Below, in pieces: positions 36,988-41,603 of a stretch of DNA of 41,603 nucleotides; the stretch's first letter is position 1; every line of letters starts with the position of its first letter. Below the pieces are notes generated by a model. The model did not search any database, was not told the origin of the DNA, and saw only the letters and a list, made by a program, of their open reading frames with translations. Source of the stretch: an uncultured Eubacterium sp. (lineage in GTDB: Bacteria; Bacillota; Clostridia; Lachnospirales; Lachnospiraceae); assembly GCA_910584065.1 (NCBI GenBank), contig CAJTZN010000034.1, positions 1-41,603 of the forward strand. Direction: 5' to 3'. The translations under genes were made by a program, and so were the position numbers.

Positions 36988-37334
36988 TGGATGAGATAAT
37001 GCAATTTATACAGGTACATTGGATGGAGTGGTTTTTGACCGCTTTTTCTTTTGCGCTTACTGTATTGTACAGGGGCGTAAGAAAACGTCTTAAGATGGAG
37101 CAGGAGAAAAATGACGCCATAGCGGAGGGGGTACAGAGCCTTTTGAGGGAAAGTATTGTACAAAATTACAACAAATACCAGGAGCGCGAATGCTGCCCGA
37201 TCTATGCCAAAGAGTCTATCAAGCGCGTGTATGCAGCTTACCATGATCTCGGTGGCAACGACGTGGCGACACAATTATACAACACTCTGCTGGCTATGCC
37301 AGAAGAATCAGAAAAGGAGGATGAAAGATTATGA
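36987..37334 (+). CDS. Holin-like membrane protein with soluble C-half
   Basis: A 115-residue protein with one hydrophobic segment at about residues 13-28 (WMEWFLTAFSFALTVLYRG), a basic RKRLK stop-transfer and a soluble helical tail (VQNYNKYQERECCPIYAKES and YAAYHDLGGNDVATQLYNTL). This tail pattern is frequent in lysis-cassette proteins of Clostridia prophages (BhlA/DUF-type). It probably assists or controls the holin. It overlaps the next gene by 4 bp. Confidence 0.75.
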   Translation: MDEIMQFIQVHWMEWFLTAFSFALTVLYRGVRKRLKMEQEKNDAIAEGVQSLLRESIVQNYNKYQERECCPIYAKESIKRVYAAYHDLGGNDVATQLYNTLLAMPEESEKEDERL

Positions 37335-37534
37335 TTAGTGGTAAAACAAAACAGTGGTGCAGGGCGGCAGCAGTCCGGGCCGTAAAAACGATGGCGCAGG
37401 CGGCGGTCGCGATGATTCCGGCCGCGGTATCAATAACAGAAGTTGACTGGCTGACGATAGTGGGAACGGCGGCGCTTGCCGGCGTAGCATCGGTACTTAC
37501 GTCGTTTGCTGGCTTACCAGAAGCGAAGGAATAG
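37331..37534 (+). CDS. Holin (r1t-like)
   Basis: A 67-residue protein: RAVKTMAQAAVAMIPAAVSI and DWLTIVGTAALAGVASVLTS form two membrane helices joined by a short turn with ITEVDW, ending FAGLPEAKE. This is the signature of the Lactococcus phage r1t holin family. It would form membrane lesions that release the endolysin. ATG 37331 lies at the end of the previous gene after AAAAGGAGGATGAAAG. Confidence 0.88.
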   Translation: MISGKTKQWCRAAAVRAVKTMAQAAVAMIPAAVSITEVDWLTIVGTAALAGVASVLTSFAGLPEAKE

Positions 37535-37568
37535 TGTGATCGATTTTGAGAAAGGAGGAAATAGTGTT

Positions 37569-38222
37569 ATGGCAGTAACTGATCAATGCAGGGATACAGG
37601 CAAGTTAAATGTTTTAGTACAGGTAATGCTGTCGGCAGCGATGAAGGAAATTAAGTCCGCCGGCGTGAATCCTTTGGTGGTGGAAACATACCGCTCAAAG
37701 AATCGGCAGTACTACTTATACGGCCAGGGACGGACGGCCACGCAGTGTGTGGCAGCAGGGATCCCGGCCGCGAAAGCAAAGAAATACGCAAGGCCGGGGA
37801 TGAAACAATGCACATGGACACTGAACAGCATACATATCCAGAAAAAGGCGGTAGATGTGATCCCTATGCGAAATGGAAAGGCAATCTGGAACGCCCAGGA
37901 CAAGGATACTAAGAAAATTATTGAGATCATGCAAAAGTATGGCTTCGAAGCCGGAGCAAACTGGACGAAGTCACCGGATTCTCCCCATTATCAGGTAAAG
38001 GGCAATTTTTCTAGGGTATTTATGCAGGGAAAAACAACAGTTTACGTCACGCGCACGGTGCAGCGAGCACTGAAGAAATTTGGATTTTATTCCGGAGATG
38101 TGGATGGAATCTGGGGAGCGGGAACGACAAAAGCTGTGAACCGATACCGAAAAGCAAACGGCTGGCTCCAGAGCGGGAAATTAGGTAAAACGGGTCTTAA
38201 AAAATTGTTGGGGATTTTGTGA
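37569..38222 (+). CDS. Endolysin: M15-type peptidase with peptidoglycan-binding domain
   Basis: A 217-residue lysin; ATG 37569 after AAAGGAGGAAATAGTGTT. Residues 1-145 are an M15/VanY-like zinc peptidase: VVETYRSKNRQYYLYGQGRT, SIHIQKKAVDV (S87, H89, D96; the SxHxxxxAxD motif) and SPHYQ (H140). Residues 161-213 are a PG_binding_1 module (TRTVQRALKKFGFYSGDVDG IWG-type). It probably cleaves stem peptides (L-Ala-D-Glu or related bonds). It lacks a signal peptide, so it depends on the holin. Confidence 0.92.
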   Translation: MAVTDQCRDTGKLNVLVQVMLSAAMKEIKSAGVNPLVVETYRSKNRQYYLYGQGRTATQCVAAGIPAAKAKKYARPGMKQCTWTLNSIHIQKKAVDVIPMRNGKAIWNAQDKDTKKIIEIMQKYGFEAGANWTKSPDSPHYQVKGNFSRVFMQGKTTVYVTRTVQRALKKFGFYSGDVDGIWGAGTTKAVNRYRKANGWLQSGKLGKTGLKKLLGIL

Positions 38223-38246
38223 CAGTGGATCAAGGGCAAAATGAAG

Positions 38247-38291
38247 AATCCCCTGACCGTGTTGCCCCACGGTCAGGGGATTTCATTTTTT
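38247..38291 (+). terminator. Very strong terminator at the end of the late operon
   Basis: AATCCCCTGACCGTG (38247-38261) pairs perfectly with CACGGTCAGGGGATT (38268-38282) across a 6-base loop, followed by TCATTTTTTG. It stops late transcription before it enters cotJ antisense. Confidence 0.95.
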
Positions 38292-38383
38292 GTCCGAATG
38301 GACTCTTTATTGCTTTTTGCCTTCGAGTATATTATAGTATATGAATATTTAGATTGCAATAGATATATTTAGTTTATGTATCC
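38292..38383. other. A+T-rich phage right end, no gene seen
   Basis: About 90 bases between the late terminator and the cotJC junction. Strongly A+T-rich with TATATT runs. No ORF or clear promoter. Probably the attP arm. Confidence 0.5.
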
Positions 38384-38410
38384 CTATCTGCAATACGGTC
38401 CTCCAAACTG
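38380..38410. other. Prophage-chromosome junction (attR) inside cotJC
   Basis: On the minus strand, the cotJC frame is family-like through ...SQFGGP (CAGTTTGGAGGACCG) and then reads TAT TGC AGA TAG. The crossover core should lie within or next to CAGTTTGGAGGACCG (38395-38409 on the plus strand as its complement). The exact core cannot be set without the left end. Confidence 0.7.
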
Positions 38411-38491
38411 ACTGATAACAACCTTTGCAATCTCAGCGTTCGGCCTTGAGATATTTACGGGATACTGTAATCTTCTTTCATAATTCCACAT
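38384..38491 (-). pseudogene. cotJC: cotJC 5' fragment, interrupted by the prophage
   Basis: ATG 38491 (minus) with AAGGAGGTTGTTAAGTA, directly after cotJB. The fragment MWNYERRLQYPVNISRPNAE, then IAKVVISQFGGP, matches the start of the CotJC manganese-catalase-like coat protein (MWxYEKxLQYPVxV...A..I..QYGGP). After residue 32 it reads YCR and stops. Normal CotJC is near 190 residues, so about five sixths is missing here and should lie beyond the left end of the prophage. Precise excision would restore the gene; this resembles developmentally excised elements such as skin in sigK. Confidence 0.88.
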
Positions 38492-38494
38492 TAC

Positions 38495-38752
38495 TTAACA
38501 ACCTCCTTCCCAAGGCCAGGGCCCTTCCACCCACGACCAGCAGTTTTCGATATTCACATTTTCGTTCGTCAGCGGCCCGTAATACTTTGTATATTCCTTT
38601 ACCGCTTCCCGGTTCATCTTTTTATACTTTTCATAGTACTTTAATGCTTCCTCGTCCGTTGGATGGGTATCCAGATAGAGAACAACGTCATCAATGGCGA
38701 ACCCAAGCTCCTGAATGTAGCGGAGCATCTGTGCTTTGTCTGATTGATTCAT
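38495..38752 (-). CDS. cotJB: Spore coat protein CotJB
   Basis: An 85-residue protein with the CotJB signature: LRYIQELGFAIDDVVLYLDT HPTDEEAL-type core, YYGPLTNENVN and the C-terminal WSWVEGPWPWEGGC. It is a spore inner-coat protein encoded with CotJA and CotJC. ATG 38752 overlaps the cotJA stop (ATGA), and its own stop is three bases before cotJC. Intact. In Bacillus the cotJ operon is expressed in the mother cell. Confidence 0.95.
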   Translation of the reverse strand: MNQSDKAQMLRYIQELGFAIDDVVLYLDTHPTDEEALKYYEKYKKMNREAVKEYTKYYGPLTNENVNIENCWSWVEGPWPWEGGC

Positions 38753-39027
38753 CGCATACCCCTCCTATTATAATTGTTGTGGTAGTTGTTAGGACTTTTT
38801 TCATTGCGCGCACAAGGCGAACAGGCAGCACGGGTTCCTTCAAAAGAAAGAACGAGATCCTCAAAAATCGTCCCATGCTTCAATCCGCTGCAGCCATCCA
38901 TGACATTCTGCCAGGTCTGCCAGGGAACATAAGCCATCGCAAGACTTTTGTGATCCTTGCGGGACATCGGCGCAGGAGACATGCCAGGCCGTTCGCAGCC
39001 ACATGAATTTGAGTATTGGTTGTTCAT
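38749..39027 (-). CDS. cotJA: Spore coat-associated protein CotJA
   Basis: A 92-residue protein; ATG 39027 (minus) after ACGGAGTTTTAAC is preferred to an upstream in-frame start. The core LAMAYVPWQTWQNVMDGCSG LKHGTIFEDL-type sequence is the CotJA family mark. The N-terminus is rich in Ser, Cys and Pro, and the C-terminus in Asn and Arg. It heads the cotJ operon. No clean mother-cell sigma-E promoter could be settled in 39028-39120; a CATACA-like -10 is present but far upstream. Confidence 0.9.
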   Translation of the reverse strand: MNNQYSNSCGCERPGMSPAPMSRKDHKSLAMAYVPWQTWQNVMDGCSGLKHGTIFEDLVLSFEGTRAACSPCARNEKSPNNYHNNYNRRGMR

Positions 39028-39138
39028 GTTAAAACTCCGTTTGGTCTTTTTAGTATAACTTATGACAAAATTCGCCATCGGTGAAAAAAAGTACGTTGTG
39101 TATGGTTAAAAAATGGCAGAAAAAAATAAAAAAAAGTG

Positions 39139-39167
39139 TTGACAAAAAAATATTTGTAGGGTATTAT
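39139..39167 (+). promoter_or_regulatory. Promoter of the PerR-family gene
   Basis: TTGACA (39139-39144), 17 bp, TATTAT (39162-39167): near-consensus sigma-A promoter. The divergent cotJA gene lies on the other side. Confidence 0.9.
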
Positions 39168-39177
39168 GAAAAAGTAA

Positions 39178-39192
39178 TAATAATCATTATCA
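39178..39192. promoter_or_regulatory. Fur/Per box
   Basis: TAATAAT-C-ATTATCA is a 7-1-7 dyad with one mismatch to TGATAATNATTATCA. It lies just after the -10, where a bound Fur/PerR dimer would block the promoter, so the gene is probably autoregulated. Confidence 0.85.
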
Positions 39193-39212
39193 TTTTGAAT
39201 GAGGTGAAATGA

Positions 39213-39602
39213 TTGGCTGGTATGAAATACAGTAGGCAGAGAGAGGCGATACTTGCCTATCTGCATTCAACAAAAGAGCATCCGACAGCTGAGATGGTAT
39301 ACACCAGTATAAAGCAGGAGAATCCGAAACTTAGTCTGGGAACCGTCTATCGGAATCTGAATATTTTAGCAGTAAGCGGTGAGATCCAGAGGTTGAGCTG
39401 TGGAGATGGGACAGACCATTTTGATGCTACGACAACGCCACACAGCCACTTTGTCTGTAAAGGCTGCGGGCGGGTGATGGATTTGGATATGCCGTGGATT
39501 TCGCTCATGAATGATAAGTTTTTGAGTGAAATAAAAGATTTTGACGGTGAAATTTACAGCCATCAGGTATTTTTTTACGGATTATGTAAAAAATGTTTGT
39601 AA
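39213..39602 (+). CDS. perR: Fur-family regulator, probably PerR
   Basis: A 129-residue protein starting at TTG 39213 (GAGGTGAAATGA upstream). The winged HTH has HPTAEMVYTSIKQ and LSLGTVYRNLNIL. The C-terminal metal-binding part shows DHFDATTTPHSHFVC (H69, D71, H77, H79), CKGCG and CKKC (two CxxC pairs for structural zinc), and MDLD. An Asp in the DHFD position and the next gene (rubrerythrin) favour PerR over Fur. PerR senses peroxide by oxidation of metal-bound His and represses peroxide-defence genes. Confidence 0.88.
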   Translation: MAGMKYSRQREAILAYLHSTKEHPTAEMVYTSIKQENPKLSLGTVYRNLNILAVSGEIQRLSCGDGTDHFDATTTPHSHFVCKGCGRVMDLDMPWISLMNDKFLSEIKDFDGEIYSHQVFFYGLCKKCL

Positions 39603-39668
39603 GTATGGTTCTTGCGAGAATTTATCGGGAGAACTAAAAATATTATAATCAAAAAGGAGAGAATGACA

Positions 39669-40214
39669 ATGAAAAAGTTTGTATGTACTGTTTGCGGATA
39701 TGTTCACGAGGGAGATTCGGCACCGGAGAAGTGCCCGCAGTGTGGAGTAGGACCGGAGAAGTTCAAAGAGCAGGCTGCTGATTCTATGACATGGGCAGCA
39801 GAACATGTAGTAGGAGTAGCAAAAGGAGTCAGCGAGGACATCGTAGCGGATCTGCGCGCGAACTTTGAGGGCGAGTGTTCGGAAGTCGGGATGTATCTGG
39901 CGATGGCCCGTGTGGCTCACAGAGAAGGGTATCCGGAAATCGGTCTTTACTGGGAAAAGGCTGCATGGGAAGAAGCTGAACATGCTGCTAAGTTTGCGGA
40001 GCTCCTCGGTGAGGTCGTAACGGATTCGACAAAGAAGAATCTTGAAATGCGCGTGGCAGCAGAGAACGGTGCGACAGCAGGAAAATTTGATCTGGCAAAA
40101 CGGGCGAAGGCGCAAAATCTGGATGCGATCCATGATACGGTGCATGAGATGGCCCGTGACGAGGCAAGACATGGTAAGGCGTTTGAGGGCTTGTTGAAGA
40201 GATATTTTGGATAA
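39669..40214 (+). CDS. Reverse rubrerythrin (rubredoxin domain first)
   Basis: A 181-residue protein. Residues 1-35 are a rubredoxin-like FeS4 domain (C6, C9, C22, C25). The rest is a four-helix diiron ferritin-like domain with NFEGECSEVGMYLAMARVAH, WEEAEHAAKF and DEARHGKAFEGLL. It reduces hydrogen peroxide in anaerobes. The domain order matches clostridial reverse rubrerythrins, which are PerR-controlled. ATG 39669 follows AAAAGGAGAGAATGACA, 67 bp after perR, probably in one operon. Confidence 0.93.
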   Translation: MKKFVCTVCGYVHEGDSAPEKCPQCGVGPEKFKEQAADSMTWAAEHVVGVAKGVSEDIVADLRANFEGECSEVGMYLAMARVAHREGYPEIGLYWEKAAWEEAEHAAKFAELLGEVVTDSTKKNLEMRVAAENGATAGKFDLAKRAKAQNLDAIHDTVHEMARDEARHGKAFEGLLKRYFG

Positions 40215-40251
40215 GTCCTAAAAGGTTTGAAAATTAGCGATTACGTTTATT

Positions 40252-40293
40252 TTCAGGGTACATGGGCGTTGGCCTGTGTATCCTGAATTTTTT
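40252..40293 (+). terminator. Terminator after reverse rubrerythrin
   Basis: TTCAGGGTACA (40252-40262) pairs with TGTATCCTGAA (40277-40287), one wobble, followed by six T. Confidence 0.88.
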
Positions 40294-40333
40294 GATTTTA
40301 AAACCCGGAGCAAGGATTGAGTGATCCTTGCGC

Positions 40334-40549
40334 TTGGAAAAGAAGGAGAAACGTTCTAAACAGCTGAATGATTTCAACGTTTTTCGGGAGGGCGATTATT
40401 CTCCGGTCGAACTGGCGTAGTGCGCGTATGTTACAGAAGAGGAATATCAGGATGTACTGGCAAAATATCCATTACTTCGTGCGGAATTCAAGTGTAAAAC
40501 AATTTATAAAAAAGTGTTGACTCTCCTCCTGGGTCAGAAGGTAAACTAA
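40334..40549 (+). pseudogene. Small broken ORF with in-frame TAG
   Basis: A frame from TTG 40334 reads MEKKEKRSKQLNDFNVFREG DYSPVELA-like sequence, then TAG (40418-40420), then continues in the same frame CAYVTEEEYQDVLAKYPLLR AEFKCK to TAA 40547-40549. Both sides of the stop look protein-like. There is no good ribosome site. It is probably a decayed small gene; its end overlaps the promoter of the MerR-family gene. The family is not recognised. Confidence 0.4.
40517..40547 (+). promoter_or_regulatory. MerR-type promoter with 19-bp spacer
   Basis: TTGACT (40517-40522), a 19-bp spacer (CTCCTCCTGGGTCAGAAGG) and TAAACT (40542-40547). The over-long spacer with a partial dyad is the hallmark of promoters activated by MerR-family DNA distortion. 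Likely autoregulation. Confidence 0.8.
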
Positions 40550-40589
40550 TATCAGATTCGAATCAAACATCGCGAAGGAGGTAAAAAGG

Positions 40590-41393
40590 ATGCTGCAGAT
40601 TGGACAATTTTCCAAAGTGTGCCAGGTAAGCGTAAAGACGCTTCACCATTATGATAAAATCGGACTGCTGGCTCCGGCAGAGGTGGACCGTTTTACGGGG
40701 TACCGCTATTATAAGACGGACCAGATCGATGACATGAATTACATTCAGCGTCTGAAACGCTATGGTTTTTCTTTGGATGAGATCCAGCACCTGATTACTA
40801 TTTCGGATGAGAAGGAGCTCGTACAAGCGCTGCGGCAGCAGAAGGAACAGCTGAAGCGGAAAAAACAGGAGATGGACATGATCCTGAATGAACTTCAGAC
40901 ACACATTTCTCTATTCGAAAGGACAGGTGATATTATGACCTATCAGAAGGGTTACACAATTGAAATCAAAAATTCGCCGGCCATGAACGTTCTGGCGAGG
41001 CGGTCCAGGATGGGAGTGGACGAATTTGGCAAGTACTATGGAACGCTTTTTGAGCGTGTGCCGAAAGAGCGCGTTACGCCTACCGGATTGAATGGCGCGA
41101 GATATTACGATAAGGAGTTTGACAGGGAATCTTCCGATATCGAAGTTTTTATCGGGATCAGGGAGAAGGATAAGGCGGATGAGGTTATGAAACCATGCGA
41201 GTGTGCGATGACGGTACATCACGGGGGATACTCAACGCTCTCAGAGGCGTATGGCGCAGTCGTGACATGGATTTCGGAAAATGGATACGAGATTGCTGGT
41301 GCGCCATTTGATCTCTATATCAAGACGCAGTTTGATTCGCTCCCTCCGGAGGAATGGGAAACGGAGGTATATTTCCCGATTCGGAGAAAATAG
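40590..41393 (+). CDS. MerR-family regulator with GyrI-like effector domain
   Basis: A 267-residue protein; ATG 40590 after CGAAGGAGGTAAAAAGG. Residues 1-70 are the MerR winged HTH (IGQFSKVCQVSVKTLHHYDK IGLLAPAEV; GYRYYKTDQIDDM). Residues 75-110 form the dimer helix. Residues 115-265 are a GyrI/BmrR-type ligand domain (YTIEIKNSPAMNVLARRSRM; EVFIGIREKD; CECAMTVHHGGYSTLSEAYG; EEWETEVYFPIRRK). Such proteins sense hydrophobic drugs or similar ligands and activate efflux or their own promoter. The target gene is not in the window. Confidence 0.92.
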   Translation: MLQIGQFSKVCQVSVKTLHHYDKIGLLAPAEVDRFTGYRYYKTDQIDDMNYIQRLKRYGFSLDEIQHLITISDEKELVQALRQQKEQLKRKKQEMDMILNELQTHISLFERTGDIMTYQKGYTIEIKNSPAMNVLARRSRMGVDEFGKYYGTLFERVPKERVTPTGLNGARYYDKEFDRESSDIEVFIGIREKDKADEVMKPCECAMTVHHGGYSTLSEAYGAVVTWISENGYEIAGAPFDLYIKTQFDSLPPEEWETEVYFPIRRK

Positions 41394-41428
41394 GTTAAAA
41401 TGACCGCAAACAGACCGGGTCAATACAT

Positions 41429-41462
41429 GGGGTTGTCGGGAAATGGATTTTCCGACAGCCCC
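41429..41462 (+). terminator. Hairpin after the MerR-family gene
   Basis: GGGGTTGTCGGGAAA (41429-41443) pairs with TTTTCCGACAGCCCC (41448-41462) with two wobble or weak pairs and a 4-base loop. The T-tract is poor, so it is a probable but atypical terminator. No gene is seen in 41463-41603. Confidence 0.65.
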
Positions 41463-41603
41463 ATTTGATGCTTTAAAATACACTTGATCGAGCCAATAGG
41501 GGATGGCTGTACGGAAATGAGAGTAAAAACAATACATAAATTGATACCAATGATGTCAGGGTCAAAACCCCAAACATCTGTTTCTGGATATATTCTCGCC
41601 TCA

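Larger units (their letters stand above)
1..38390. mobile_element. PBSX/Xkd-type myovirus prophage, right part, inserted in cotJC
   Basis: Contiguous phage genes run in canonical order: lysis/lysogeny switch, early replication genes, late regulator, terminase, portal, head, contractile tail, baseplate, fibre, holin, endolysin. The right limit is set by the point where the cotJC reading frame stops resembling its family (about 38384-38395). The left limit, the integrase, the main repressor and the other half of cotJC lie outside the window. Head and tail modules follow the order of the Bacillus PBSX/skin Xkd-Yqb genes. All essential late modules appear intact, so the element could be inducible; that is inference. 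Confidence 0.95.

Noticed and set aside
38423..39006. Plus-strand ORF across the cotJ genes
   Set aside because: Antisense to clear CotJA/CotJB reading frames.
39085..39130. Sigma-E promoter for cotJA
   Set aside because: A CATACA-like -10 is present but lies far upstream and the -35 is only T-rich; not strong enough to list.

Overview
The window is mostly one temperate-phage genome (about 38.4 kb visible), followed by about 3.2 kb of host chromosome. The host is probably a spore-forming Clostridia, likely Lachnospiraceae. The evidence is a cotJA-cotJB-cotJC spore-coat operon on the minus strand, a PerR-type regulator next to a 'reverse' rubrerythrin (rubredoxin domain first), strong purine-rich ribosome binding sites, frequent GTG/TTG starts, and phage genes of the PBSX/Xkd myovirus type. 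The window opens inside the prophage, in the intergenic switch between a divergent gene to the left (outside; presumably the repressor and integrase) and a Cro-like gene. The left attachment site is therefore not visible. The right end is: cotJC (minus strand, 38384-38491) keeps 32 family-like residues, runs three foreign codons and stops, so the prophage sits inside cotJC.

Layout. 64-408: switch with back-to-back promoters, three evenly spaced 17-bp operators and a Cro-like gene. 425-884: a 460-bp insertion with perfect 34-bp inverted ends. 919-3235: small-gene accessory zone in which plus and minus genes alternate; three divergent plus/minus pairs are separated by related promoter/hairpin elements (two near-identical copies of about 87 bp and one diverged copy). 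3302-10702: early lytic region with a membrane-anchored lytic transglycosylase, HTH protein, HUH-type rolling-circle Rep, RNase H-like protein, PcfK-like (AcrIIA9-family candidate) and PcfJ-like proteins, an HNH protein and a DUF3102-like protein that contains four DNA-level repeats. 10705-13982: more A+T-rich cargo with a GIY-YIG nuclease, a D12-class adenine methyltransferase and a DUF5131/Gp37-Gp68 radical-SAM-like protein. 14068-14542: ArpU-like late regulator and a candidate late promoter.

Late operon (14579-38222, all plus): terminase small and large subunits, SPP1-type portal, a MuF head protein fused to an HExxH zincin-like domain and a JAMM/JAB-like domain, a charged partner ORF, scaffold, major capsid, connectors, sheath, tube, tail assembly chaperones joined by a classic A AAA AAC minus-1 frameshift site, tape measure, LysM protein, a CHAP-XkdQ hub fusion, XkdR/S/T/U baseplate proteins, tail fibre, two holin-like membrane proteins and an M15 endolysin. 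A very strong terminator ends the operon at 38247-38291.

Host side: truncated cotJC, cotJB and cotJA (minus), then a Fur/PerR-family gene with its own Fur/Per box, reverse rubrerythrin, a small broken ORF, and a MerR-family regulator with a GyrI-like ligand domain behind a 19-bp-spacer promoter.

Most worth a second look: the prophage interrupts a sporulation coat gene, as skin does in sigK; the triplicated divergent small-gene modules; the MuF-zincin-JAMM effector with its partner; and a 16-bp palindrome (GTTGCGCCGGCGCAAC) that recurs three times in coding and noncoding DNA.
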